The notes below the pieces were generated by a model. That model had not been told where the DNA came from. It saw nothing but the letters and a program-made list of their open reading frames with translations, and did no database searches. From contig JADBYZ010000007.1 of the NCBI GenBank assembly GCA_020402745.1, forward strand, positions 123,120 through 187,119: a DNA stretch of 64,000 bases, read 5' to 3'. Source of the stretch: Phenylobacterium sp. (lineage in GTDB: Bacteria; Pseudomonadota; Alphaproteobacteria; Caulobacterales; Caulobacteraceae). This document shows positions 48,461 to 56,320 of this stretch, piece by piece. Each line of letters begins with the position of its first letter. Positions within the stretch are counted from its first letter, which is position 1. The position numbers and the translations under genes were made by a program.

Positions 48461-48492
48461 GCGGCGCGGCGCCCGATCGGGAACCGCGCCGC
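48461..48492 (-). terminator. Terminator after phasin gene
   Basis: GCGGCGCGG (48461-48469) pairs with CCGCGCCGC (48484-48492), with an inner CCCG/CGGG stem. Read on the minus strand it is followed by TTTCGTTTGACTTT. It lies 32 nt after the phasin stop. Confidence 0.55.
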
Positions 48493-48524
48493 CTCAAAGT
48501 CCGACGGGCTCTGCAGCGCCGGGA

Positions 48525-48950
48525 TCAGCGTCCCGACTGCAGGCTTTCCACCGCCGCAGTCATGCGGGCGCTGAAGGGCTGGTAAGCGTCGCGGAACAGG
48601 GCCGACATGAGCTCGGTGGTCTTGCTCATCTGGGTCACGCAGGCCTCCATGTGGGTCTTGGCGAGATCGCTCTGGATCTCGATCAGGTCCTGGACGCTGC
48701 GCACGCCGCTCAGGGACTGGACGGCGGCGGTCTGGCGCTCGATGGCGGCCTTGGAGAAGGAGACGGCCTCAGAACCCAGGGTCTCGGCGCCTTTTGCGGT
48801 TGCAGTCACAGAGGCGATGACGGCCTCCAGGTTCTTCCGGGAATGAGCCGTCAGGTCGTTAAGCCCGGACATGCTCTTCTCCATGGCGTCACGGAGGGCT
48901 TCATTGCCAGCGTTGGCGATCTTGTCGGCGGCGGTCTTGGCGGTGGCCAT
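48525..48950 (-). CDS. Phasin family protein
   Basis: A 141-residue helical protein coating polyhydroxyalkanoate granules. It starts MATAKTAADKIANAGNEALRDAMEKSMSG when split across the helix boundary; the core is AHSRKNLEAVIASVTATAKGAETLG and SVQDLIEIQSDLAKTHMEACVTQMSKTTELM, the classic phasin pattern. The upstream 14 codons of open frame are not used. Candidate PhaR operators lie 75-110 nt upstream. The polymerase gene is not in the window. Confidence 0.9.
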   Translation of the reverse strand: MATAKTAADKIANAGNEALRDAMEKSMSGLNDLTAHSRKNLEAVIASVTATAKGAETLGSEAVSFSKAAIERQTAAVQSLSGVRSVQDLIEIQSDLAKTHMEACVTQMSKTTELMSALFRDAYQPFSARMTAAVESLQSGR

Positions 48951-49022
48951 GGTGGCGCTCCTGTCGAATGGGCCCTGAAGGCGAAATCGCATCAGGGACG
49001 TTTGTGCGCAGGGGATATCTCA

Positions 49023-49060
49023 TGCTGCACTGCAGCAGTCAAGTCGATTGTGCGCCGCAG
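49023..49060. promoter_or_regulatory. Candidate PhaR operators upstream of phasin
   Basis: TGCTGCACTGCAGCA (49023-49037) is a perfect palindrome containing CTGC-N3-GCAG, the motif reported for PhaR regulators of phasin genes in Rhodobacter and Paracoccus (from memory). GTGC-GCC-GCAG (49050-49060) is a one-mismatch copy, and CTGC-AAT-GCGG (49103-49113) another. Two sites are spaced 25 bp centre to centre. Confidence 0.55.
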
Positions 49061-49180
49061 CATAAACAGTCTGTGATGGGGGTTCAGGCCGAATTAACTT
49101 TCCTGCAATGCGGGATGGTCTAAGCTGGCGCTTCAACCTGAAACCTGCCGGCTGGGCCGGAGACGCCAGGGACGACCGAC

Positions 49181-50491
49181 TTGCCAAGCGCCGCCCGCCG
49201 TCCCGACTTTCTGAGTCGCCTCACCGGCCTTGCAGGGGCGTTCGCGGCGACCCTCGGGGCCTTGGCTATAGGTGGCCCGGCCTGGTCCGCGCCGACCCCG
49301 CCCTTCCAGGAAATGCGTTACGCCGCTGTGGTTGTAGACGCCGAGACCGGCGAGGTTCTCTTTTCCAAGCGTGCTGACAGTCTTCGCTATCCCGCCTCCA
49401 TCACCAAGGTGATGACTCTCTACCTGACCTTTGAGGCCCTCTCTGCAGGACGAATTTCGCTGGACGACCGTGTGGAGATATCGCCCCGGGCGGCCGCCCA
49501 GAGCCCGACCAAGCTGGGCCTGCCCGTCGGCGCCAGCCTCAGCGTCTCCGAGGCCATGCAGGCCCTGGCCATCAAGTCGGCCAACGACGTGGCCGTCGCG
49601 CTTGCCGAAAAGCTGGGCGGGGGAAGCGAGCGCCGGTTCGCCGCCATGATGACGCTGCGCGCCCGCGAGCTCGGCATGGTCAACACCCACTTCGTGAACG
49701 CTTCCGGACTTCCGGACAGTCGGCAGCTCTCAACCGCCCGCGACCTCGCCATCCTTTCGCGCGCGGTGCTGCGCGACTTTCCCCAGCACTACGCCCTCTT
49801 CGGCCAGCAGTCCTTCGCCTTCGAAGGCCGGCGGATGAACAATCACAACGGCCTTCTGTGGCGGATGCCCGGGGCGGATGGTCTGAAGACGGGCTTCACG
49901 AACGCCTCAGGTTACAATCTGGCGGTTTCCGCCGTGCGTGGGAATCGCCGCCTCGTCGCCGTCGTCCTTGGCGGACCCTCCACCGCCCGCCGGAACGCTA
50001 AGGCCGAGAGCCTCCTTCTCACCGGATTTGACCTGACGACCCGCCGCGACCGGGGCGAGCGGGTGCAGTTCGCCGAGGCGAGCTTCGAGAGCGAGCCGGC
50101 GCCCGCCAGCCTTTTGGCGCAGGCGAGTCCCGAAGCTGAACCCCTGCTGGCGGATCGTGTGGTCCTCACCAGCGCCCCCGCGCCGAGGAACCTCTCCGAG
50201 TTTGAGATCGTCGATCCGGCTTCTGCGGGCCTGAGGCGGGCCGCGCGAGCCGAAACCGGTCGGTGGTCGGTGCAGGTCGGCGCCTTCAGGTCCCAGGAGA
50301 TGGCTCGCAAACAAGCCACCCTGGTCCGCAAGCTGGCGCCCGCGCACTTCGGGGCTGACGGCAAGGCAGAGCGGTCGGGCGCCTCCTGGCGCACGCGCTT
50401 CGCGGGCTATTCCGAATCCTCGGCTCGGGCGGCCTGCAAGGCCCTGAAAAGCCGGGGCCAGCCATGTATGGTCCTGCCGCCTTCCGGCTGA
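49181..50491 (+). CDS. D-alanyl-D-alanine carboxypeptidase (PBP5/6-like) with SPOR domain
   Basis: A 436-residue penicillin-binding protein starting at TTG. The signal peptide ends near AWSA-PTPP. The catalytic triads are SITK (73-76), SAN (133-135) and KTG (236-238), in S11 peptidase order. It trims the terminal D-Ala of peptidoglycan stem peptides. Residues about 355-433 form a SPOR domain (RWSVQVGAFRSQEMARKQATL, then CKALKSRGQPCMVL), which binds denuded glycan strands at the septum. No in-frame ATG exists upstream before a stop, so the TTG is the likely start. The classic amphipathic C-terminal anchor is replaced by SPOR. Confidence 0.93.
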   Translation: MPSAARRPDFLSRLTGLAGAFAATLGALAIGGPAWSAPTPPFQEMRYAAVVVDAETGEVLFSKRADSLRYPASITKVMTLYLTFEALSAGRISLDDRVEISPRAAAQSPTKLGLPVGASLSVSEAMQALAIKSANDVAVALAEKLGGGSERRFAAMMTLRARELGMVNTHFVNASGLPDSRQLSTARDLAILSRAVLRDFPQHYALFGQQSFAFEGRRMNNHNGLLWRMPGADGLKTGFTNASGYNLAVSAVRGNRRLVAVVLGGPSTARRNAKAESLLLTGFDLTTRRDRGERVQFAEASFESEPAPASLLAQASPEAEPLLADRVVLTSAPAPRNLSEFEIVDPASAGLRRAARAETGRWSVQVGAFRSQEMARKQATLVRKLAPAHFGADGKAERSGASWRTRFAGYSESSARAACKALKSRGQPCMVLPPSG

Positions 50492-50506
50492 CCAAGGCCG
50501 CCGCCG

Positions 50507-50935
50507 CTAATCTCCGCGCGTTGCGATGGCCGCAGTGGCGACGAGCTCGCCCAGGAGCGCCAGGGTGGCTTGGCCAGGTCCGTCGAAAGGATCCAGCTCC
50601 ACCCGTTTGAAGTACTTCAGCAGCAGAGAGGGGTTCACCCTGGGGATGGAGACGTGCCCCATGCTCCAGTTGCCGAAGCGCCGCTCGGAAATCTCCTCGT
50701 AGGAGAGAAGGCGGACCTGTTTGTGCCGGTCATCCCGCACGATGGCGTTAAAGATGTCGCAAACCTCGTCCCGGCCGCCTTCCAGCAGCTGAATGAAGAG
50801 ATCATCGGCCACACACAGCAGCCCCGTGATCCCTTGCCGGGGATTATTCCGGCGACATTGTTCGAGGATGCCGTCGAGCAGCGCGCCGTTCATGGGCTGG
50901 ACGGGGCGGCTGGCGTAGAGGCAGCGCACGAGCAT
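50507..50935 (-). CDS. BLUF-domain blue-light receptor, stand-alone short type
   Basis: A 142-residue flavin-binding photoreceptor. All photocycle positions align with AppA by spacing: Tyr7 (AppA Tyr21), Asn31 (Asn45), Gln49 in FIQLLEG (Gln63), Trp90 and Met92 in NWSMGH (Trp104, Met106). The N-terminus is MLVRCLYASRPVQPM, and the C-terminal about 45 residues form the cap helices of short BLUF proteins such as PixD and BlrB. No output domain is fused, so it must signal through a partner. The ATG lies 5 nt after the folE stop, so it is expected to be co-transcribed with folE. Confidence 0.9.
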   Translation of the reverse strand: MLVRCLYASRPVQPMNGALLDGILEQCRRNNPRQGITGLLCVADDLFIQLLEGGRDEVCDIFNAIVRDDRHKQVRLLSYEEISERRFGNWSMGHVSIPRVNPSLLLKYFKRVELDPFDGPGQATLALLGELVATAAIATRGD

Positions 50936-50940
50936 AGGGA

Positions 50941-51642
50941 TCAGGTCCTGTTCTTGATGAGGGAGAGGAATTCGGCCCGCAGGGTGTGGTCCTTGAGGAA
51001 GGAGCCGCGCATGACCGAGTTGATCATCATGGTCTCGCTGTCCTTCACCCCCCGCCAGTGCATGCAGAAGTGGTCGGCCTCCATCACGACAGCCAGACCG
51101 TCCGGGCGGACCTTTTCCATCAGCAGGTCGGCGAGCTGGGTGATGGCCTCCTCCTGAATCTGCGGCCGGGACATGACCCAATCGGCCAGGCGGGAGTACT
51201 TGGACAGGCCGATCAGGTTGGAGTGCTCGTTCGGCATCAGGCCGATCCAAAGCCGGCCCATGATCGGGCAGAAGTGATGGCTGCAGGCGCTGCGCACCGT
51301 GATCGGGCCGACGATCATCAGCTCGTTCAGGGACGAGGCGTTGGGAAACTCCGTCACTGGCGGCGCCTCGGTGTAGCGGCCGCGGAAAACCTCGGTGACG
51401 TACATCTTGGCCACGCGCTTGGCGGTGTCCTGGGTGTTGTGATCGGCTTCGGTGTCGATCACCAGGCTCTTCAGCACCTCGCGGAACTTGCCTTCCACCT
51501 CGGAGAGCAAGTCATCAATCTCCCCCTCCCGGACATAGGCGGAGATGTTGTCATTGGCGAAGAACCGCTTGCGAGCCTTCTTGATGCGGGCGCGGATGCG
51601 GGCGGAGACGGGCTCCTGTTCGGGGTCTGCCGGAGGCTTCAC
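50941..51642 (-). CDS. folE: GTP cyclohydrolase I
   Basis: A 233-residue FolE converting GTP to dihydroneopterin triphosphate. The zinc Cys/His motif is RSACSHHFCPIMGRLWIG, and the second cysteine is in DHFCMHWRGVKD. LIGLSKYSRLADWV and EAITQLADLLMEKVRPDGLAVVMEA are typical. The N-terminal region (ARIRARIKKARKRFFANDNISAYV) and the segment TEADHNTQDTAKRVAKMYVTE differ from the usual REGLxDTPxR-containing form. I start at a GTG; TTG codons 17 and 28 codons upstream are alternatives, and the start is uncertain. The BLUF gene follows directly. Confidence 0.88.
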   Translation of the reverse strand: MKPPADPEQEPVSARIRARIKKARKRFFANDNISAYVREGEIDDLLSEVEGKFREVLKSLVIDTEADHNTQDTAKRVAKMYVTEVFRGRYTEAPPVTEFPNASSLNELMIVGPITVRSACSHHFCPIMGRLWIGLMPNEHSNLIGLSKYSRLADWVMSRPQIQEEAITQLADLLMEKVRPDGLAVVMEADHFCMHWRGVKDSETMMINSVMRGSFLKDHTLRAEFLSLIKNRT

Positions 51643-51758
51643 AACGGGCTCATATACCTTCAGTTCGCCGGGTCCGGGCCCGGTCAGGATCAAGCCTACA
51701 CCGCAATTCCCCAGCTTGTCGCGCAAATGTCCGGACTCGGCCGCAGCCAACTGCCGGC

Positions 51759-52202
51759 TCAGGACCCAAGAAGCCGATCCCGCGCGGCGTTGAGGTGGGC
51801 GGCCAAGCCGTCCGTGCCGCCGGCATCCGGGTGCGTCCGCCGGATCAACCGGGCATGAGCCTCCAGAATCTCCTCCCGGCTTGCGTCCGGGCCAACGCCC
51901 AGGACGGAGCGCGCTTCGGAGAGACTCATTCCGTCCGGGTCCGGCGGGGCCCGGGCCGGGGCAGGGCCGGGCCGGGGCAGGGGCGAGCGGGCGAGACTGG
52001 CGAGCCCCAGGCCGGTGAAAAGCAGCAGTAAGCCCGCAAGCCATCCGCCCCTGAGGACAAGCATCGTCCCGGCGACCACGGCGGCCAGGGCCAGGCCGCC
52101 CGAGAACAGACGCCACGCCCGCAGCCCGTTCCGAGCGCCCTTCCGCCCCGACCAGACGAGGACAGCGAAGGCGATGGCGGCGGCGACCAGAAGCCAGATC
52201 AT
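51759..52202 (-). CDS. Membrane-anchored J-domain protein (TIM14/Pam18-like layout)
   Basis: A 147-residue protein with N-terminal transmembrane segments (IWLLVAAAIAFAVLV, then GGLALAAVVAGTMLVL and GGWLAGLLLLFTGLGLA) and a C-terminal short J domain (about 85-147). The J domain contains the DnaK-stimulating HPD in RRTHPDAGG and the trailing HLNAARDRLLG. It would recruit DnaK to the inner membrane. The start overlaps the mipZ stop by one base (TAATG), so translation is coupled. Confidence 0.88.
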   Translation of the reverse strand: MIWLLVAAAIAFAVLVWSGRKGARNGLRAWRLFSGGLALAAVVAGTMLVLRGGWLAGLLLLFTGLGLASLARSPLPRPGPAPARAPPDPDGMSLSEARSVLGVGPDASREEILEAHARLIRRTHPDAGGTDGLAAHLNAARDRLLGS

Positions 52203-53011
52203 TACTGAGCGGCCAGTTGCGCACCGTCCCGGGTCAGCCCCAGGAAACCCATCAGATCGCGTAACTCCTGGCGGGCCGCAACGTGTTGGAGGTTCATGGG
52301 AACAGGCCGGATGACGGATGAGAGGTCGGCGATTGTCAGGCCGAAGGGGAAGAGCTCGCGATAGATGACCCGGTCGCGCAGGCCCGGCCCGACCCGGAAT
52401 CCCGCGCGCCTGGACAGGGCCTGGACCCGCTCGTCCACCCGGCGGCGGTTGCGGGCGTCGGCGGGCGCCAGGCGGTTGCGCAGCACCACCCAATCTATGG
52501 ACCGCCCCGAGGCGACGGCGCGGTCCTTCCGGCTGTTCCAGACGGTCTCGGAGTAAAGGCTGGGCCGCTTGAGCTCCAGGGTCACCGGATCCACCACGCC
52601 GAGGGTGTCAAAGTCCACAAAGCTGTCGTTCATGGGTGTGACAATCAGGTCCGCCCGGGCATGGGCCGCGCGACTGAGGAGGGTGTCTGCGCCAGGCGTA
52701 TCAATCACGATAAGGTCGCAACCGGACAGGGCCTCAAGAGCCAATTCCAGCCGGGCGCGAGCCTCATCCTCCGGCGCCTGGGCGAGAACGGCGTCCAGCC
52801 GGAAGGTCTCGGGCATGGGCGCTTCGGCGCCGTTGGCGGCCAGCCAGGCGGAGCGGTTGGCGATGAAATGGGCCAGGGACTGCTGGCGCAGGTCGAGGTC
52901 CAGTGCGCCCACGCGGGCCCCCTCGTGCAGCAAGGCCGTCATCAGGTGGATGGCGAGGGTGGACTTCCCCGCCCCGCCCTTCTCGTTGCCTACGACGATG
53001 ATGTCGGCCAT
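52202..53011 (-). CDS. mipZ: Division plane positioning ATPase MipZ
   Basis: A 269-residue ParA/MinD-superfamily ATPase. The deviant Walker A KGGAGKST is at residues 11-18, LDLDLRQQS (37-45) is the MipZ-specific switch, and IDTPGADTLLSRAAHARADLIVTPMNDSFVDFD near 105-135 matches the Caulobacter protein closely. The C-terminal GFRVGPGLRDRVIYRELFPFGLT is likewise near-identical from memory. MipZ forms polar gradients via ParB and inhibits FtsZ away from midcell. I use the ATG giving MADIIVVGNEKGG. Divergent from panC. Confidence 0.94.
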   Translation of the reverse strand: MADIIVVGNEKGGAGKSTLAIHLMTALLHEGARVGALDLDLRQQSLAHFIANRSAWLAANGAEAPMPETFRLDAVLAQAPEDEARARLELALEALSGCDLIVIDTPGADTLLSRAAHARADLIVTPMNDSFVDFDTLGVVDPVTLELKRPSLYSETVWNSRKDRAVASGRSIDWVVLRNRLAPADARNRRRVDERVQALSRRAGFRVGPGLRDRVIYRELFPFGLTIADLSSVIRPVPMNLQHVAARQELRDLMGFLGLTRDGAQLAAQ

Positions 53012-53168
53012 CGGAAGCCTCCGCCGGCGAGGCCCGCCCGGAGTGTCCGGACCGATTCCCACGGCGTCCAAGCCTTGGCGTCCGGCCTCTGGCGCGTCAA
53101 CGCGCGGGGGCCGATCGCCTGTGGATGGATGGACGCCGGACCTGCGCCCGGGGCATAAGCCTCCCGCC

Positions 53169-54026
53169 ATGACCGCCCTCCCCATCGTCCGCACCGTCGC
53201 AGACCTCCGCGCCGCCGTCGCCGGCTGGCGACGGGAAGGGCTTTCGGTGGGTTTCGTCCCGACCATGGGCGCCCTGCACGAGGGGCACCTGTCCCTCGTC
53301 CGCCTCGCCCTGTCCCGGGCCGACCGCGTGGTGGCCTCCATCTTCGTGAACCCGGCCCAGTTCGGGCCGAGCGAGGACCTGGCCGCCTATCCCCGAGACG
53401 AGGCCGGAGACGCCGGGAAGCTGGCCGGGGCGGGCTGTCATCTCCTGTTCGCCCCCTCGGTGGACGAAATGTACCCGGCTGGCGCCGCCACTGTGGTGAC
53501 AGTGTCCGGGGTGTCCGAGCCCCTCGACGGGCAGGCCCGGCCCGGTCACTTCGCCGGGGTCGCCACCGTGGTGGCCAAGCTCCTGAACCAGGTGCGCCCC
53601 GACGCCGCGGTGTTCGGGGAGAAGGACTATCAGCAGCTGCAGGTCATCCGGCGTCTGTCCGCCGACCTCGACCTCGGGGTGGAGATCCTCGGCGCCCCCA
53701 CCGCCCGGGCGTCCGACGGCCTGGCCCTGTCCTCCCGCAACGCCTACCTGACCGCAGAAGAACGCCAGCGGGCGCCGGAACTGGCCGCCGCCCTGGCCGA
53801 AGCGGTCCTGGCCCTGCGATCGGGGGCGCCGGTGGCGCGTGTTGAGGCCGGGGCGGTGGCCCGGTTGCAGGCGGCGGGCTTCGGGCCAGTCGACTATGTG
53901 GAGGTGCGCGACGCGGGCGACCTGTCGAGGATGGGGCCCGGTCCCCTGCCTCCCGGCCGAAAAGCCCGGATTCTCGCCGCCGCCCGCCTAGGGCGGGCCC
54001 GCCTCATCGACAATATGGCGGTCTGA
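53169..54026 (+). CDS. panC: Pantothenate synthetase
   Basis: A 285-residue ligase joining pantoate and beta-alanine with ATP. VPTMGALHEGHLSLVRLA (near residue 29) carries the HxGH motif, FVNPAQFGPSEDLAAYPR follows, and VFGEKDYQQLQVIRRL and LALSSRNAYLT (the KMSKS-like loop) complete the active site. The ATG at 53169 is chosen because the long upstream open frame is antisense to mipZ. Divergent from mipZ, 157 nt apart. Confidence 0.96.
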   Translation: MTALPIVRTVADLRAAVAGWRREGLSVGFVPTMGALHEGHLSLVRLALSRADRVVASIFVNPAQFGPSEDLAAYPRDEAGDAGKLAGAGCHLLFAPSVDEMYPAGAATVVTVSGVSEPLDGQARPGHFAGVATVVAKLLNQVRPDAAVFGEKDYQQLQVIRRLSADLDLGVEILGAPTARASDGLALSSRNAYLTAEERQRAPELAAALAEAVLALRSGAPVARVEAGAVARLQAAGFGPVDYVEVRDAGDLSRMGPGPLPPGRKARILAAARLGRARLIDNMAV

Positions 54027-54032
54027 ACCGGC

Positions 54033-54434
54033 CTACCAGGCGCCCGCTTCCCGCAGGCGCCGGGCCAGGTCGTCGGGCAGGTCGCCGCCGCCAATCCCGT
54101 CCAGGTCGGGCGGGGCGTCGGCCGGGTCGAGATAGCGCCAGCCCTGGAAGGCCCGCCGGGGTGTCGGGGCGACCCGGATGATCCGGGGCTCCAGGTCGAT
54201 CCGGCAGTGGCTTTCCGACCCCGCCTCGACCCGGGAGATGGACAGGATCACCTGGCGGCACAGGATCAAGCCGCGGAAGATCCGGTAGAGGGAGCCGCCG
54301 GCGAGCAGTTCCTCCACACGCTTAGGCGCCATCCGGGTGTGCAGGGGCCAGGGATCCGGGCTGTTCTCGTGCCAGGCGACGAGGTCCTCGATGGTGTCGC
54401 AGCCGACGCAGAGCCGGATCATGTGCAGGGTCAC
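54033..54434 (-). CDS. DUF1489 family protein
   Basis: A 133-residue alphaproteobacterial protein. MTLHMIRLCVGCDTIEDLVAW, TRMAPKRVEELLAGGSLYRIFRG and GWRYLDPADAPPDL match DUF1489. Function unknown. Its ATG overlaps the liuD stop by 4 nt, and its 3' end is 6 nt from convergent panC. Confidence 0.9.
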   Translation of the reverse strand: MTLHMIRLCVGCDTIEDLVAWHENSPDPWPLHTRMAPKRVEELLAGGSLYRIFRGLILCRQVILSISRVEAGSESHCRIDLEPRIIRVAPTPRRAFQGWRYLDPADAPPDLDGIGGGDLPDDLARRLREAGAW

Positions 54435-56311
54435 GACGCCTCGCCCCGCACCCGCACCAGGGTCTCGCCCTCGCGGACCTGGTCGCCGACCGCCGCTGAC
54501 AGGCCCTCGACCACCCCGTCGAAGGGCGCCGCCAGGCCGTGCTCCATCTTCATCGCCTCGATCACCACAAGGATGTCGCCCCGCTGAACCCGGGCTCCCT
54601 CAGCGACGGAAACGGCGACGACCTTGCCGGGCAGGGACGCGCTGATGGCGCCATCGCCGGCCGCCGCCGCCCCACCCTCGCGGTCCGGAGGGCTGGCGGT
54701 GAAGGTGAAGGCCGAACCGCCCTCGAAGAGGACCAATGTCTCGCCGGCGTCGAGGAAGTCGGCCTCCTCCGGGCCGGCGGCGAGGTCGGCGATAAGGGGC
54801 TGGCCATCGCACCAGATCCGCACCGTCTCGCGAGGCGGCGCGTTGAGCCGGAAGCCGGCCAGGTCGCGGGACGGTGCGCTGGCGCCCTCCGCCGCGAGTG
54901 CCGCGAGGGCCGAGGCGGCCGCGCTGGCGAGGGCCGGCGAGGGCTCCGGCGCGGCGGCGAGCCGGTCGAGGCGGGCGTCGATGAAACCGGTGTCCATCCG
55001 GCCCGCCAGGAAATCGGGATCGTCCAGGCACCGGACGAGGAAGGCGGCGTTGGTCTTCAGGGGCCAGGTCTCGACCCCGGCGCAGGCCTCGGCGAGGGCC
55101 TCCGTCGCCCCTTCCCGGGTCGGCGCCCAGGCGATGAGCTTGGCGATGAGGCTGTCGTAGTGCGGGCCCACCGCATCGCCAGCCTCGACGCCGGAATCCA
55201 CCCTCACCCCCTCGGGCAGGCGCAGGTGCTCCAGGGGGCCGATCGCGGGGATGAAGCCCCGTTCGGGAACCTCGGCGCAGAGCCGGGCCTCGACCGCCCA
55301 GCCGTTCAGCGCGATCTGGTCCTGCGCCAGGGGCAGGGGCTCGCCGGCGGCGACGCGGAACTGCCACTCCACCAGGTCCACCCCGACGACGGCCTCGGTG
55401 ACGGGATGCTCGACCTGCAGCCGGGTGTTCATCTCCATGAACCAGATGCGGTCGGCGCGCAGGCCCTCCCGGGCGTCGGCGATGAACTCCACCGTACCCG
55501 CGCCGACATAGTCCACGGCCCGGGCGGCCGCCAGGGCGGCGGCGCAGACCGCCTCCCGGACCTCGGGCGTCATGCCCGGGGCCGGGGCTTCCTCGATCAC
55601 CTTCTGGCGACGGCGCTGAAGGGTGCAGTCACGCTCGAACAGGTGGACGAGGCCGCCATGGGCGTCGCCGAATACCTGCACCTCGATATGCCGGGGCGCC
55701 TCGATGCACCGTTCCAGAAGGACCCGGTCGTCCCCGAAGGCGGCCAGGGCCTCGCGCCGGCAGGCGGCCAGGGCGGCGGAAAAGTCGGCCGCGTCGTCCA
55801 CCCGCCGGATGCCGCGTCCCCCGCCCCCGGCCGCCGCCTTGATCAGGACCGGCCAGCCCAGGTCGCGGGCGGCGGCCAGCAGGGTCGCCTCCGAGCCGTC
55901 ATCACCCTGCCAGCCGGGCGTCACCGGCACGCCGGCCGCGATCATCCGCTCGCGGGCGGAATCCTTCAGGCCCATGGCCCGGATGGCCTCGGGCGAGGGC
56001 CCGATCCAGATGAGGCCCGCCGCCTGCACCGCCTCAGCGAAGGCGGCGTTCTCGGACAGGAAGCCATAGCCCGGATGCACCGCCTCCGCGCCGCTCTCCA
56101 GGGCCGCGGCGACAAGGTCGGGAATGGACAGATAGCTCTCCGCCGCCGGCGCCGGGCCAATGCGCACCGCAAGGTCGGCCTCACGCACATGGGCGGCGTC
56201 CAGGTCGGCGTCCGAGCAGACGGCCACGGTCTCAATCCCCAGACGCCGGGCGGTTCGGAAGATCCGGCGGGCGATCTCGCCCCGGTTGGCGACAAGGACG
56301 GAATGGAACAC
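54431..56311 (-). CDS. liuD: Methylcrotonyl-CoA carboxylase biotin-containing (alpha) subunit
   Basis: A 626-residue fusion of biotin carboxylase and biotin carrier. The BC domain starts SVLVANRGEIARRIFRTARRLG, with HPGYGFLSENAAFA, the ATP grasp loop KAAAGGGGRGIR, and FMEMNTRLQVEHPVTEAVVG. The carrier domain has VVIEAMKMEHG with biotin Lys588. Similar enzymes use acetyl-, propionyl- or geranyl-CoA; the flanking liuB and liuC support methylcrotonyl-CoA in leucine breakdown. Overlaps DUF1489 at its end. Confidence 0.88.
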   Translation of the reverse strand: MFHSVLVANRGEIARRIFRTARRLGIETVAVCSDADLDAAHVREADLAVRIGPAPAAESYLSIPDLVAAALESGAEAVHPGYGFLSENAAFAEAVQAAGLIWIGPSPEAIRAMGLKDSARERMIAAGVPVTPGWQGDDGSEATLLAAARDLGWPVLIKAAAGGGGRGIRRVDDAADFSAALAACRREALAAFGDDRVLLERCIEAPRHIEVQVFGDAHGGLVHLFERDCTLQRRRQKVIEEAPAPGMTPEVREAVCAAALAAARAVDYVGAGTVEFIADAREGLRADRIWFMEMNTRLQVEHPVTEAVVGVDLVEWQFRVAAGEPLPLAQDQIALNGWAVEARLCAEVPERGFIPAIGPLEHLRLPEGVRVDSGVEAGDAVGPHYDSLIAKLIAWAPTREGATEALAEACAGVETWPLKTNAAFLVRCLDDPDFLAGRMDTGFIDARLDRLAAAPEPSPALASAAASALAALAAEGASAPSRDLAGFRLNAPPRETVRIWCDGQPLIADLAAGPEEADFLDAGETLVLFEGGSAFTFTASPPDREGGAAAAGDGAISASLPGKVVAVSVAEGARVQRGDILVVIEAMKMEHGLAAPFDGVVEGLSAAVGDQVREGETLVRVRGEAS

Positions 56312-56320
56312 GGGCGGCGC

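Noticed and set aside
51643-52224. A 427-codon folE frame extending through dnaJ
   Set aside because: The extension overlaps the J-domain gene in another frame and has no FolE similarity; a GTG or TTG near 51642-51726 is the realistic start.
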